DNA from: an uncultured Oscillospiraceae bacterium
GTDB taxonomy: Bacteria; Bacillota; Clostridia; Oscillospirales; Oscillospiraceae
Direction of reading: 5' to 3'
NCBI GenBank assembly: GCA_947626315.1
Contig: CANQRQ010000005.1
Coordinates: forward strand, 1 to 64,000
Length of the DNA stretch: 64,000 bases
Part shown: positions 1-9,088 of the stretch, piece after piece
Position numbering within the stretch: the first letter of the stretch is position 1
Layout of the letters: each line of letters starts with the position of its first letter
Position numbers and translations under genes: made by a program
Notes under the pieces: generated by a model
Databases searched by the model: none
What the model was told of the DNA's origin: nothing
The model's input: only the letters and a program-made list of their open reading frames with translations

Positions 1-72
1 CTATGCGCTTCCCGCCACCGGGCACGCTCGGGTCTTTCACCCCTTAGATTCCGCCCATGCCGGGCGCACAAT

Positions 73-109
73 CAAAACCCCCGTGGGTCAATTCCCACGG
101 GGGTTTTTG
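73..109. terminator. Bidirectional intrinsic terminator
   Basis: Perfect inverted repeat AAAACCCCCGTGGG / CCCACGGGGGTTTT with a six-base loop, and A- and T-runs on the two sides. It sits just past the stop codon of the Spx/ArsC-like gene and would also stop transcription coming from the left edge. The first 70 bases of the window show no feature I can assign. Confidence 0.85.
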
Positions 110-119
110 AGCCGTTCGC

Positions 120-452
120 TCATTCCCATGTCTTCCAGATCTCCGGGCAGTAGCCCACGGTGGCCTGCTTCCCGTTGCGGACAATGGGGGTTTTCAGCAG
201 TTCCGGCGTCTCGAAGAGCTTCTCCAGCCGGGCCTCGTCAGAGGCCAGATACTGAAACAGCGGATAGTCCTGGTCCTTTTCGTCCGCCATGGCCGTCAGG
301 CCCACGGCGTTTTTGACGGAGCTCAGCTCTCCCCTGCTCATGCCGAAGCGCAGCACATCCACATACTGGACCCTGATCCGGCGCTCTTTGAAATAGCGCT
401 GGGCTTTTTTCGTATCAAAGCACTTGGCTTTGCCAAAGATCTGGATGTTCAT
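120..452 (-). CDS. Spx/ArsC-family thioredoxin-fold protein
   Basis: This 110-residue protein has the length and fold pattern of the ArsC/Spx family. It starts [20 protein letters not shown], with a single Cys at about residue 11 in a CxxT motif. The family's helix and KTPIVRNGK strand segment lie near residues 87-95. Arsenate reductases use this Cys in a thiol relay; Spx proteins have CxxC and bind RNA polymerase. Here the second Cys is replaced by Thr, so neither activity can be assigned. The start codon overlaps the end of the RNase J gene by four bases, so the two are probably co-transcribed. Family sure, exact role unknown. Confidence 0.8.
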   Translation of the reverse strand: MNIQIFGKAKCFDTKKAQRYFKERRIRVQYVDVLRFGMSRGELSSVKNAVGLTAMADEKDQDYPLFQYLASDEARLEKLFETPELLKTPIVRNGKQATVGYCPEIWKTWE

Positions 453-2107
453 ATCTCAGAGATGACCGGCAGGATCATCGGGCTGCGCCGAGTGGTCTTG
501 TACAGATAGCCGGACAGATTGTTCTTCACCCGGCTCTTGATGGTGGACCACTCGGTAATATGCTGGGCCGCGCAGGCGTCTACCGACTCCATGGCCACCC
601 GCTTGAGCTCGTCCATCATCTCCTCCGCCTCTTTCACATAGATAAAGCCCCGGGTGACGATCTCCGGCTCAGACAGCAGGGTGTGGTCATAGGAGGAGTA
701 GGGCAGCACGACTACCACCATTCCGTCCTCCGCCAGACGGTGCCGGTCCCGCATGACCACGCTGCCCACCTCGCCTACGCCGCTGCCGTCCAGCATGACG
801 GCCCCGGCTGGCACAGAGCTCTCCCACTTGATGCTCTTTTTGGTCAGCTCGATGACGCTGCCGTTTTCCGCGATCAACACGTTTTTCGGCAGGACGCCCA
901 TGGACTTGGCCAGCTCCGCGTGCTTGACCAGCATCCGATACTCCCCATGGACCGGGATGAAGAACTTGGGCCTTATGAGGGCCATCATCATCTTGTGCTC
1001 TTCCTGGGAGGCGTGGCCGGAGACGTGCAGATCGGTGTTCCGGTCGTAGATCACCTCCGCGCCCTTATAGAACAGCTCGTCGATCACCCGGCTGATCATG
1101 TTCTCATTGCCGGGAATGGCGGAGGCGGAGATGATGATCCGGTCCCCCGCGTTTACGTTGATCTGCTTGTGCTCGGAGAAGGCCATCCGGTACAGGGCGG
1201 ACATAGTCTCCCCCTGGCTGCCGGTGGAGATGACCACCACCTGGTTTCTCGGCAGGCTGTTCACCCGCTCAATATCCACCATCACGTTCTCCGGGATGTT
1301 CATATAGCCCAGCACCATGGCGACCCGGATCACGTTCTCCATGCTGCGCCCGGTGATGGCCACCTTGCGCTTGTACTTGGCGGCCACGTTGATGATCTGC
1401 TGCAGCCGGTGTACATTGGAGGCGAAGGTGGTGATGATGATGCGCTTGTCGCAGCCCATGAAGAGCTTGTCAAAGCTCTCCCCCACCTTCCGCTCCGAGT
1501 CGGAGTGCCCCGGCCGCTCCACATTGGTAGAGTCGCTCATGAGGGCCAGGACGCCCTCGTTGCCCAGCTGGCCGAAGCGGGTCAGGTCGATCATGCCGCC
1601 GGAGATCGGCGTCACGTCGATCTTGAAGTCCCCCGTGTGGATGATCGTTCCGATAGGGGTCCCAATGGCCAGGGCCACCGCGTCGGGAATGCTGTGATTG
1701 ACGTGGATGAATTCTATCGTGAAGCAGCCCAGCCGGAAGCTGGAACCGGCCTTTTTCGTAAAGATCTGGGTGTTGTACAGCAGGTTGTGCTCCTCCAGCT
1801 TCAGCTCCACCAGGGCGGCGGTGAGGGGCGTGGTATAGATGGGCACGTCCAGCTCCTTGAGCACATAGGGCACGGCCCCGATATGGTCCTCATGCCCGTG
1901 GGTGAGGATGAGCCCCCGGATCCGGGCGGCGTTGCTGCGCAGATAGCTGATATCCGGCAGGACAATGTCCACCCCGTACATTTCTTCGTCCGGGAAGCCC
2001 ATGCCGCAGTCGATCACGATGATATCGCTGCCGCACTCGATGGCGGTCATGTTCTTGCCGATCTCGCCCAGACCGCCAAGAGGAATAATTTTTACCTTAG
2101 AAATCAT
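449..2107 (-). CDS. rnj: Ribonuclease J
   Basis: RNase J is a metallo-beta-lactamase/beta-CASP enzyme with 5'-3' exo- and endoribonuclease activity, central to mRNA decay and rRNA maturation in Firmicutes. The zinc-binding motif HGHEDHIG is at about residues 70-77. Further metal ligands lie in the HTGDFKID segment, and the beta-CASP motifs [11 protein letters not shown] and HVSGHAS follow. Length (552 aa) matches the family (about 555). It lies 130 bp downstream of recR on the same strand. Only one copy is in this window, so J1 and J2 cannot be told apart. Confidence 0.96.
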   Translation of the reverse strand: MISKVKIIPLGGLGEIGKNMTAIECGSDIIVIDCGMGFPDEEMYGVDIVLPDISYLRSNAARIRGLILTHGHEDHIGAVPYVLKELDVPIYTTPLTAALVELKLEEHNLLYNTQIFTKKAGSSFRLGCFTIEFIHVNHSIPDAVALAIGTPIGTIIHTGDFKIDVTPISGGMIDLTRFGQLGNEGVLALMSDSTNVERPGHSDSERKVGESFDKLFMGCDKRIIITTFASNVHRLQQIINVAAKYKRKVAITGRSMENVIRVAMVLGYMNIPENVMVDIERVNSLPRNQVVVISTGSQGETMSALYRMAFSEHKQINVNAGDRIIISASAIPGNENMISRVIDELFYKGAEVIYDRNTDLHVSGHASQEEHKMMMALIRPKFFIPVHGEYRMLVKHAELAKSMGVLPKNVLIAENGSVIELTKKSIKWESSVPAGAVMLDGSGVGEVGSVVMRDRHRLAEDGMVVVVLPYSSYDHTLLSEPEIVTRGFIYVKEAEEMMDELKRVAMESVDACAAQHITEWSTIKSRVKNNLSGYLYKTTRRSPMILPVISEI

Positions 2108-2240
2108 AGAGTCTCCATTCCATTAAAATTCGGCTATGTATTCCGTCGAAAGGCCCGGCGCGGCGTTCAGGTCCGCCGCGGAGCATACGGCATCATTATA
2201 GCCCTGCCGCCGGGCTTTTAAGCATCCGCGCCGAAAAAAA

Positions 2241-2840
2241 TCACATTTCCGTCCGGCCCTCCAGGGCGCGGGTGAGGGTGGCGTCGTCCGCGAACTCCAG
2301 ATTGGAGCCCACCGGAATGCCGTAGGCCAGACGGGTGACCCTGATGTTGAAGGGCTTCAAAAGCCGGGAAAGATACATGGCGGTGGCCTCCCCCTCCGTG
2401 TCCGGGTTGGTGGCCATAATGACCTCTTCCACCTCTTCCTCCGCTACCCGCACCAGCAGTTCCTTGATCTTGAGGTCGTCCGGGCCCACATGGTTCATGG
2501 GCGAGAGGGCCCCGTGAAGCACATGGTAAGTGCCGTTATACTCGTGTCCCCGCTCGATGCTCAGCACATCCCGGGGCTCGGAGACCACGCAGATCAGGGA
2601 CTTGTCCCGCCGGTCGCTGGCGCAGATGGGGCAGATCTCCCCCTCGGTGAGATTCTGGCAGATCCGGCAGCAGCGGACGCTGCGCTTGGCCTCCGTGATG
2701 GCGTTGGCAAAGGCCAGGGCCTCGCTCTCCGGCAGGGAGAGCACATGGAAAGCCAGCCGCTGGGCGCTCTTCCGGCCCACGCCGGGCAGAGAGGCAAAGC
2801 GGTCGATCAGATTTTCAAGAGAAGCCGGGAAAAACGGCAT
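2241..2840 (-). CDS. recR: Recombination mediator protein RecR
   Basis: RecR works with RecO and RecF to load RecA at gaps during recombinational repair. The 199-residue protein shows the N-terminal helix-hairpin-helix (LPGVGRKSAQRLAFH), a four-Cys zinc finger (CRICQNLTEG then CPIC, about residues 57-72) and a Toprim domain with the acidic stretch NPDTEGEATA. Length is typical. In many Firmicutes recR follows dnaX-yaaB; here it lies between rpe (16 bp upstream) and rnj, so the usual partners are elsewhere. Confidence 0.96.
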   Translation of the reverse strand: MPFFPASLENLIDRFASLPGVGRKSAQRLAFHVLSLPESEALAFANAITEAKRSVRCCRICQNLTEGEICPICASDRRDKSLICVVSEPRDVLSIERGHEYNGTYHVLHGALSPMNHVGPDDLKIKELLVRVAEEEVEEVIMATNPDTEGEATAMYLSRLLKPFNIRVTRLAYGIPVGSNLEFADDATLTRALEGRTEM

Positions 2841-2856
2841 GCTTCAGCCCCCTATA

Positions 2857-3531
2857 TCAGTCCGCGATTTTCTGCGTTCCGCCGCTTCGCAGCGCCTCAA
2901 CGGCGGCGCGGCGGTCCTTCTTCCCGAAGATGGCGCTGCCCGCCACCAGCACATTGGCCCCCGCGGCCACGGCCAGCGGCGCAGTCCTGGGATCGATCCC
3001 CCCGTCCACCTCCAGGGCACAGGCGGGGTTGACCCGGTCGATCCGTTCCCGCAGCCAGGCGATTTTGCCCAGCTGGTCCTCCATAAAGCTCTGCCCGCCG
3101 AAGCCGGGCTCCACCGTCATCACCAGCGCCAGGTCCAACAGCGGCAGGAAGGGCTCCAGCGCCTCTGCCGGCGTTCCGGGCTTGACGGTCATCCCTGTCT
3201 TTTTGCCCAGGGCGCGCACCTTCTCCAGGCCGAGAAGCAGATTCTCCCGGCTGTCCGCCTCCACATGGAAATTCACCAGGTCCGCCCCGGCCGCGCAAAA
3301 GCGCTCCGCATAGCGGAGGGGCCGGTCGATCATCAGATGCACGTCCAGGAACATCCCCGTGGCGGCGCGCAGGGACTTCAGCACCGGGATCCCCACCGAG
3401 AGGTTGGGCACAAAGAGCCCGTCCATCACGTCAAAGTGGATCAGGTCCGCCCCGGCGGCCTGCACGTCGGCCACCTCCTGCCCCAGGCAGGCGAAGTCCG
3501 CGGACAGGATCGATGCGGCGATTTTGGCCAT
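2857..3531 (-). CDS. rpe: Ribulose-phosphate 3-epimerase
   Basis: It interconverts ribulose-5-phosphate and xylulose-5-phosphate in the pentose phosphate pathway, using a TIM barrel with a divalent metal. Signature segments are present: KIAASILSADFA at the N-terminus, HFDVMDGLFVPN near residue 34, DVHLMI near 63, and EVDGGI with the phosphate-binding GAN/AGSAIF region near the C-terminus. The 224-residue length is normal. A sigma-70-type promoter lies about 40-70 bp upstream, back to back with the promoter of the xpaC operon. Confidence 0.95.
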   Translation of the reverse strand: MAKIAASILSADFACLGQEVADVQAAGADLIHFDVMDGLFVPNLSVGIPVLKSLRAATGMFLDVHLMIDRPLRYAERFCAAGADLVNFHVEADSRENLLLGLEKVRALGKKTGMTVKPGTPAEALEPFLPLLDLALVMTVEPGFGGQSFMEDQLGKIAWLRERIDRVNPACALEVDGGIDPRTAPLAVAAGANVLVAGSAIFGKKDRRAAVEALRSGGTQKIAD

Positions 3532-3572
3532 TTCCGCTCCCTCCCAATACTTTCCGGATTATAAGCTGTGCT

Positions 3573-3602
3573 ATTATACACCAAAAGGACTTTACTTTGC
3601 AA
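3573..3602 (-). promoter_or_regulatory. Promoter of rpe
   Basis: Reading the minus strand there is a -35 TTGCAA (3602-3597) and a -10 TATAAT (3578-3573) with an 18-bp spacer. It is placed about 40 bp upstream of the rpe start codon. Confidence 0.6.
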
Positions 3603-3607
3603 TACTC

Positions 3608-3636
3608 TTGACGGCAACATTATTTCGAGATAAAAT
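3608..3636 (+). promoter_or_regulatory. Promoter of the xpaC-telA operon
   Basis: -35 TTGACG at 3608-3613, 17-bp spacer, -10 TAAAAT at 3631-3636. It lies about 45 bp before the xpaC start and divergent from the rpe promoter. Confidence 0.65.
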
Positions 3637-3682
3637 AAATTACTAAAATAAATGGAAACTTGCTTCCGTGGAGGGATTAACC

Positions 3683-4408
3683 TTGTCATACAACAGAAAC
3701 CGCAGGTCCGGCCCCGGGCCTGTCTACAGCTTCGCCGTGGCCTGGATCCTTATGTCGGCGTTGCTCCCTCTGTACCGGGTCTGGGGGCTTCTCGCGGCCC
3801 TGGCCGTGTCCGCCGGCGCCGCCTATCTGTTCGGCCGCCGCTCTGCCAAAAAGGAGCAGGCCGACCGGGAACAGGATCGCAAAGCAGAGGAGGCCCGGCA
3901 GGCGGAGGAGGCGGCCAAGGCCGCGCCTCCAAAGAAGAGCTACGGGCCGGAGATCGACCCCATTATTGAGGAGGGCAACCGGGCCCTGAGCGAGATGGGC
4001 CGGATCTATCTCTCCGTCAAGGACCCGGAGCTGCGCAAGAAAATCAACGAGCTCATGCGCATCACGGACAAGATCGTGCAGGACGCCATTGCCGACCCCT
4101 CGGATATTCCACAGATCAAGAAGTTTTTGAACTACTATCTGCCCACCACCATCAAGCTGCTCAACGCCTATGACCGGATGAGCGCCCAGGGCATCGAGGG
4201 GGAGAACCTGAACAAGAGCATGCAGAGCATTGAGGAAATGCTGGATGCGGCTATCGAGGCCTTCAAAAAGCGGCTGGACTCGCTCTTTGCCAACCAGGCG
4301 CTGGATATCGAGACGGACATTCAGGTGATGAACACCATGCTGGCCAGAGAGGGTCTCTCCGGCGCCAAGGATTTTGACATACAGGAACCGACACAGGCAC
4401 AAGAATAA
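3683..4408 (+). CDS. xpaC: XpaC-like protein (5-bromo-4-chloroindolyl phosphate hydrolysis family)
   Basis: The start is taken as TTG at 3683 because GGAGGG lies seven bases before it; the GTG at 3668 has no such site and overlaps this ribosome binding site. Two hydrophobic segments near the N-terminus (FAVAWILMSALL and LLAALAVSAGAAYLF) are followed by a charged, coiled-coil-like stretch rich in Glu, Ala and Lys. The conserved XpaC domain comes last (DPIIEEGNRALSEMG, FLNYYLPTTIKLLNAY). The family name comes from a Bacillus phenotype; the molecular activity is not established. In Firmicutes xpaC is usually followed by telA, as here. Confidence 0.88.
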   Translation: MSYNRNRRSGPGPVYSFAVAWILMSALLPLYRVWGLLAALAVSAGAAYLFGRRSAKKEQADREQDRKAEEARQAEEAAKAAPPKKSYGPEIDPIIEEGNRALSEMGRIYLSVKDPELRKKINELMRITDKIVQDAIADPSDIPQIKKFLNYYLPTTIKLLNAYDRMSAQGIEGENLNKSMQSIEEMLDAAIEAFKKRLDSLFANQALDIETDIQVMNTMLAREGLSGAKDFDIQEPTQAQE

Positions 4409-4426
4409 AAAGAAAGGACGCACACT

Positions 4427-5575
4427 ATGAACGAAGAAAACAATATTCCCTTCCTCACCCTGGAACCCACTGAGGCCGTAGCCGCCGCGGAGGCGAAGGC
4501 GAAAGCGGAAGAAGAGGCAAAGGCCGCCCCGGTGGAAAAGCTGGATCTGAGCAGCCTCTCCCCTGCCGAGCAGGCGGCTGTCCGGGATTTCTCCGAGAAG
4601 ATCGACATTCTCAACTCCGAGCAGGTCATGAACTACGGCAGCAACGCCCAGAAAAACATCTCCGAGTTCTCTGACGCCGCCCTCAACACCGTCCGCACCA
4701 AGGACCTGGGCCAGGTGGGCGACATGCTGGGGGACCTGGTGGTGGAGCTGAAGGGTCTGGATTTTGAGCCGGAGGAGAAGAAGGGCTTCCTAGGCTTCTT
4801 TAAAAAGGCGGGGCAGAACATCGCCACCCTCAAGGCCCAGTATGACAAGGCCGAGGTCAACGTGGACCGGATCGTGGAGGCCCTGGAGAAGCACGAGCTG
4901 ACGCTGATGAAGGACATCAGCATGATGGACAAGATGTACGGCAAAAACCAGGAGTACATGAAGGAGCTGACCATGTATATCCTGGCCGGCAAGCTGAAAA
5001 TCGAGCAACTGCGCAGCGTGGAGCTGCCCAAATACGTGGCCAAGGCCAACGAGACCGGCCTGCCCGAGGACGCACAGGCAGCCAACGACTTTGCCAACAT
5101 GATCGGCCGCTTTGAAAAGAAGATCTACGATCTGGAGCTGACCCGCACCATCTCCGTGCAGATGGCCCCCCAGATCCGCATGGTGCAGAACAACGACCAG
5201 CTGATGGCGGAGAAGATCCGCTCCTCCATCGTCAACACCATCCCCCTCTGGAAGAGCCAGATGGTCCTGGCCCTGTCCCTGTACCACTCTGACCAGGCCA
5301 TGCAGGCCCAGCGGGCGGTGACGGACGTGACCAACGAGCTGCTCACGAAGAACGCCCAGGCCCTGCGCCAGGGCAGCGTCAGCGTGGCCCGGGAGGCCGA
5401 GCGGGGCATTGTGGACATGGAGACTCTGAGGAAGACCAACGAGGAGCTGATCGCCACCCTGGACGAGGTGCGCCAGATCCAGGACGACGGCCGGGCCCGC
5501 CGGGCCCAGGCCGAGGAAGAGCTGGGCCGCATCGAGGGCGAGCTGAAGCAGAAACTGCTGGATATGCGCGGCTGA
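4427..5575 (+). CDS. telA: TelA-family toxic anion resistance protein
   Basis: This 382-residue, mostly alpha-helical, Glu/Lys/Ala-rich cytoplasmic protein matches the TelA family (tellurite and cell-envelope stress resistance). Family-typical segments include KKGFLGFFKKAGQNIATLKA near residue 125 and the LPLWKSQMVLALSLYHSD-like region (here IPLWKSQMVLALSLYHSDQA) near residue 270. It sits 18 bp after xpaC. The next two genes encode LemA-like and TPM-domain membrane proteins, which points to an envelope-maintenance role. The mechanism is unknown for the family. Confidence 0.92.
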   Translation: MNEENNIPFLTLEPTEAVAAAEAKAKAEEEAKAAPVEKLDLSSLSPAEQAAVRDFSEKIDILNSEQVMNYGSNAQKNISEFSDAALNTVRTKDLGQVGDMLGDLVVELKGLDFEPEEKKGFLGFFKKAGQNIATLKAQYDKAEVNVDRIVEALEKHELTLMKDISMMDKMYGKNQEYMKELTMYILAGKLKIEQLRSVELPKYVAKANETGLPEDAQAANDFANMIGRFEKKIYDLELTRTISVQMAPQIRMVQNNDQLMAEKIRSSIVNTIPLWKSQMVLALSLYHSDQAMQAQRAVTDVTNELLTKNAQALRQGSVSVAREAERGIVDMETLRKTNEELIATLDEVRQIQDDGRARRAQAEEELGRIEGELKQKLLDMRG

Positions 5576-5605
5576 GCCTGCCGCGCCCGATAAGGAGCTT
5601 GGAAC

Positions 5606-6184
5606 ATGAACTTTTTCCGCAGAAGGGGCGTGGCTGTGGCGCTCTCCGCCGTTTTGGTGCTCGCCTCCACGCTGCTGTCGGTAAACGTGAAATTCGGCCG
5701 TCTGGCGCGGGACGTGACGGACAGCTTTTATACCCAGTCCACCGCCGTCAGCGACGGCGGCGTGTACCGGAGCGCCGGCTCCCACCTGAACAACCTCTGC
5801 GCCTATGCCGACGGCCTGATCACCATTGCCGACAATTATGGGCTGGACACGGAGGAGGTGGACTGGGATTCGGAGTGTCTGAAGCTGGCCCAGTCCTATT
5901 CGGACGAGGAGATCTCCTATGTCTACTACTGCTACAGCGACCTGTGCTCCTCTCTGGACAAGCTGATCGACCAGCTGCACCGGGTAGAGCTGAGCGAGCG
6001 GGACGCCTCCGGCCTGGCCCAGTATGAGAGCTCTGTCAACGGGGCCCGGGCGGCTATCGAGACTGCCGGCAGCGCCTATAACGACTCCGTGCGCGCCTTC
6101 CGCCGCTCCTATGACCGCTTCCCCACGGACTTTCTGGCGGATCTGGCCGGTGTGGAAATGCCGGAGTATTTCGCCTATGACTAA
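5606..6184 (+). CDS. LemA-like membrane-anchored protein
   Basis: A 192-residue protein with one N-terminal membrane segment (VALSAVLVLASTLLSV) and an extracytoplasmic helical domain. Its C-terminus carries the pattern RSYDRFPTDFLADLAGVEM..YF, which resembles the end of LemA proteins (FP..iA...gf...yF). The similarity is from memory and partial. LemA and TPM genes are very often neighbours, and the next gene, overlapping by eight bases, encodes a TPM domain, which supports the call. Confidence 0.65.
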   Translation: MNFFRRRGVAVALSAVLVLASTLLSVNVKFGRLARDVTDSFYTQSTAVSDGGVYRSAGSHLNNLCAYADGLITIADNYGLDTEEVDWDSECLKLAQSYSDEEISYVYYCYSDLCSSLDKLIDQLHRVELSERDASGLAQYESSVNGARAAIETAGSAYNDSVRAFRRSYDRFPTDFLADLAGVEMPEYFAYD

Positions 6185-7220
6185 AGGGAAAAAGGGTCTG
6201 GCGTCCGCGGCGCTGGTCCTGGCCCTGCTCCTCTGCCTGGCGCCCCAGGCGCAGGCCTTCGTGGAGCAGAGCGAGAGCTTTTATGTGGCGGACTATGCCC
6301 AGGTCCTCTCTTCGGAGACGGAAGAAACCGTCCTTCAGGCCAATGCCGCGCTGGAGGAGCAGTGCCAGGGGGCGCAGATCGTGGTCGTCACCGTGGACTA
6401 TCTGGACGGCATGTACGCCGACGATTACGCCTATGAGCTCTTCAACGACTGGGGCGTAGGCTCGGCGGAGCAGAACAACGGCATGCTCCTGCTCCTGGGG
6501 GTCCAGGAGGGCAAGGGCTGGCTGGCCTACGGCCTGGGCCTGAGCCAGGTGCTGTCCGGCGAACAGATCGACGCCTGGCTGGAGGATACTTTCTGGACAG
6601 ACTTTGACCGGGGCGCATATGACGCCGCCGTGGGCAATTTGCTCCCTGTCCTGCTGCGCTGGTATGAGGGCTATTACGGGGTGAGCCTGGGCCTGCCTGA
6701 GACGCAGGCGGCTCCGGCCGTGCCCACCTCCGCGCCTGTGCCCGTGCCTGCCGCCCGGCCCACACCGGAGCCGGAGCCGGACCGGGGGCCCGTCGGCAGC
6801 TTCTTCTATTCCGCGTGGCAGATTGTCTGCGTCCTGTTTCTGCTCCTTGTTTTCATCCTCCTGCTCTGGCTTTTTTCCCCGGTTCTCCGGGTCGTATTCT
6901 GGGTCTTTCGGGTCGTGTTTTGGCCAATCAGCCTTTTCTTCAGCATCTTCGGCCCTTCCGACTCCTACCGGCATCGGCCTCCCCCGCCTCCGCCTCACCG
7001 CCGCGGGCCTCCCCCGGGCGGCAGCTGGGGCGGTCCCTGGAGCCCGCCTCCCTCCGGGGGCGGCTGGTCTTCCCCTCCCTCGTCCCGCCGGCCCTCCGGC
7101 GGCGGGCAGTCCTTTGGCGGCGGCGGGCGCAGCGGGCGTTCCGGCGGCTTCCCCGGCGGTTCCCGGCCCAGCGGCCGGGGCGGCGGCGGTTTTTCCGGCG
7201 GCGGCAGTGGCCGGCGCTGA
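6177..7220 (+). CDS. TPM-domain membrane protein with Gly/Pro/Ser/Arg-rich tail
   Basis: The start is ATG 6177, overlapping the LemA-like stop, giving 347 residues; a longer frame exists upstream but would overlap that gene by 160 bases. It has a signal peptide (ending in AQAF), then a TPM domain at about 30-165 (VADYAQVLS, IVVVTVDYLDG, NNGMLLLLGVQ, WLAYGLGLS). A Pro/Glu-rich linker follows, then a transmembrane segment near 220-240 and a long low-complexity basic tail of Gly, Pro, Ser and Arg. TPM domains include phosphatases and photosystem II repair proteins; no substrate can be assigned here. Confidence 0.85.
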   Translation: MTKGKKGLASAALVLALLLCLAPQAQAFVEQSESFYVADYAQVLSSETEETVLQANAALEEQCQGAQIVVVTVDYLDGMYADDYAYELFNDWGVGSAEQNNGMLLLLGVQEGKGWLAYGLGLSQVLSGEQIDAWLEDTFWTDFDRGAYDAAVGNLLPVLLRWYEGYYGVSLGLPETQAAPAVPTSAPVPVPAARPTPEPEPDRGPVGSFFYSAWQIVCVLFLLLVFILLLWLFSPVLRVVFWVFRVVFWPISLFFSIFGPSDSYRHRPPPPPPHRRGPPPGGSWGGPWSPPPSGGGWSSPPSSRRPSGGGQSFGGGGRSGRSGGFPGGSRPSGRGGGGFSGGGSGRR

Positions 7221-7253
7221 ACTGATAAAAACAGAAAGAAGGAAACACAGACA

Positions 7254-7724
7254 ATGTCCATTGAAAAAGGCCGGGCGTATTTTCGCGCTCTGGGAATAGA
7301 GGACCGGGTACGGGAGTTTGACGTATCCTCCGCCACGGTGGAGCTGGCGGCCCAGGCCCTGGGCGTGGAAGGCGCCCGCATCGCCAAGACCCTGTCCTTT
7401 AAGACCGCCGACGGCTGCATGCTCATCCTCGCCGCCGGCGACGCCCGGATCGACAACCACAAATTCAAGGAGAAATTCCACTTCAAGGCCAAAATGCTCA
7501 CGGCGGACGAGGTGCTGGAGCTGGTGGGGCACCCGGTAGGGGGCGTCTGCCCCTTCGGCATCAACGAGGGCATCCCCGTCTATCTGGACGTGAGCCTGCA
7601 ACGCTTTGTGACCGTTTTCCCCGCGGTGGGCAGCGCCAGCAGCGCCATCGAGCTGAACCTGGACGAGCTCTACGCCTATTCCAAAGCGCTGGAGTGGATC
7701 GACGTCTGCAAGCTGCCGGAATAA
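7254..7724 (+). CDS. YbaK/ProX-type aminoacyl-tRNA deacylase
   Basis: A 156-residue single-domain YbaK/EbsC protein. Family members hydrolyse mischarged tRNA such as Cys-tRNA(Pro) in trans. Recognisable elements are a conserved Lys in IAKTLSFKT near residue 44, a GDARIDNHKFKEKF region, and GHPVGGVCPFGI near 98, which is the substrate-pocket loop. It starts 33 bp after the TPM gene and ends before a strong terminator. Which aminoacyl-tRNA it edits cannot be read from the sequence. Confidence 0.9.
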   Translation: MSIEKGRAYFRALGIEDRVREFDVSSATVELAAQALGVEGARIAKTLSFKTADGCMLILAAGDARIDNHKFKEKFHFKAKMLTADEVLELVGHPVGGVCPFGINEGIPVYLDVSLQRFVTVFPAVGSASSAIELNLDELYAYSKALEWIDVCKLPE

Positions 7725-7742
7725 GCTCCGGAAAGCTCTATA

Positions 7743-7795
7743 AAACAGGGAACAGGGCCCGGCGAAGCCTTTTCGCCGGGCCCTGTTCCCTGTTT
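7743..7795. terminator. Long perfect-stem terminator
   Basis: A 24-bp perfect stem with a five-base loop. The arms begin AAACAGGGAACAGGGCCCGG and end in its reverse complement, closing with TGTTTGTT. It separates the plus-strand YbaK gene from the convergent acyltransferase. Confidence 0.85.
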
Positions 7796-7810
7796 GTTCC
7801 GATAGCGCTG

Positions 7811-8954
7811 TTATGCCCGGACCCCCTCCTGCCGGCCGAATTTATCCTCGACCAATTTGCCCAGTCTCCTGCTAAGTCCGGCGTCGAGATACCGCCAGGA
7901 CAGGCCCGCCACCAGGAAGTGAACCGCCGCGAACAGGACAAAGAAGCCCCAGGAGGTCACCCGCAGCGGCAAAACCCCTGTCACGATCAGCAGATGCATG
8001 CTGATACAGATGGGGAAATTCCACAAATACATGCTGAAGGAAATATTACCCAGCCATTTGATCCCCTTGGTGGAGCAGAGGCGGTTGAGCCACCTGCAGT
8101 CATAGAGCAGGACGATCAGGCAGGGAAACACGATCAGCGCGTAAAACTGATACGGTCTATGGATGAGCGCCTCGTACCACGGGCAGGCCCGTATACCTAC
8201 CGCAAGGCAAAACCCTGCCAGAGCCAGGCCTCGCAGCACCAGGAGGGCTCGGTTCTGCCCTGCCCGGACGGCCTCAAAGAGCTTCCCCAGAAAGACGCCG
8301 GTAAAGAAGGCAACGAAACCCCGTGCGGTGCTCTGGTTGAGAAGCGGAAAATACCCCCCCCCTGTATTGAACAGCAATTCCTACAAGGATTGGGAGAAGA
8401 AAAACCAGCTCCGTCTTATATTGCTTGGCAAATTTAACCAAGACATAGGCGATCACATAGCAAAGGAGCAGCACATTGATATACCAGATTGGAGCGTTCA
8501 GGGTGTTTGGCACGCCAAACACCGGCTTGCCGGCAAAGAGCATATCTATGACAAGCTCCATAAGATCCGACGTCCCTGTGCTCCACAGGCTGCGGGTGCA
8601 GATATAAAGCAGGCCGTTGGCGAGATACATAAACAGGCTGGTAAGAATCACTACCGGGTAAATCCGCGCGGCCCGCTTAAGAAGGAAGAAATCGAAGCCC
8701 ATTCCCCCGTCGATTTTTTTCTGATAGGCGGTGACAAACAGAATGCCGGAGATGATAAAATACATCTCCACAAACATACAGCTCTCGTGTGTCAAAGCCC
8801 AGAGAATCATGTTGCCGGCGAAGGGGTTTTTCTCCCCCAGACCCGGCAGCAGATGATCGTTGTAGTGCAGAAAAATCGCTATACTGAACGCGCCGATAAA
8901 CTTAAGCAGGCTGAAGTAGGCGAAGCGGTTATCTGTTCTTACTTTTTCCGTCAT
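7811..8954 (-). pseudogene. Acyltransferase family 3 membrane protein, frameshifted at a nine-G run
   Basis: Two overlapping minus-strand frames together make one acyltransferase_3 integral membrane protein (O-acylation of cell-surface glycans). The N-terminal part (from ATG 8954) contains the first helix LLKFIGAFSIAIFLHYNDH and further helices; the C-terminal part starts in another frame with YFPLLNQSTARGF. The switch falls on nine consecutive C at 8354-8362 (G on the coding strand). Eight G would join the frames. As written the product is cut soon after the run. It may be a true mutation, an assembly error or a phase-variable switch. A start farther upstream (9017) is possible but lacks a better binding site. 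Confidence 0.8.
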
Positions 8955-8987
8955 ATTAGAGTTCTCTTTCATACATATATTCGTTGA

Positions 8988-9033
8988 AACCGATGACACC
9001 ATTTCACAGAGTGCCATCGGTTTCGGTTTTTTT
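8988..9033 (+). terminator. Intrinsic terminator, plus strand
   Basis: Stem AAACCGATG.CAC pairing with GTG.CATCGGTTT with one internal mismatch and an 11-base loop, followed by CGGTTTTTTT. The T-run is on the plus strand, yet no plus-strand gene ends here. It lies between lysS and the acyltransferase, both minus. Confidence 0.6.
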
Positions 9034-9088
9034 ATTGTGTTCCCTTTGCGCAGGCCTTACCGGAACCGGCCGGTCTTCCCTGCTTTTA

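Noticed and set aside
560-2221. Long plus-strand open frame opposite RNase J (553 codons)
   Set aside because: It is the antisense shadow of a certain gene in GC-rich DNA; its composition is rich in His, Val and Leu, with no domain and no binding site.
2108-2240. Terminator between recR and rnj
   Set aside because: GC-rich inverted segments (AAGCCCGGCGG/CCGCGCCGGGCCTT) are present but widely spaced and without a T-run on the minus strand; the two genes may be co-transcribed.
6024-6176. Upstream extension of the TPM gene
   Set aside because: It would overlap the LemA-like gene by 160 bases and hide a clear signal peptide that starts at 6177.
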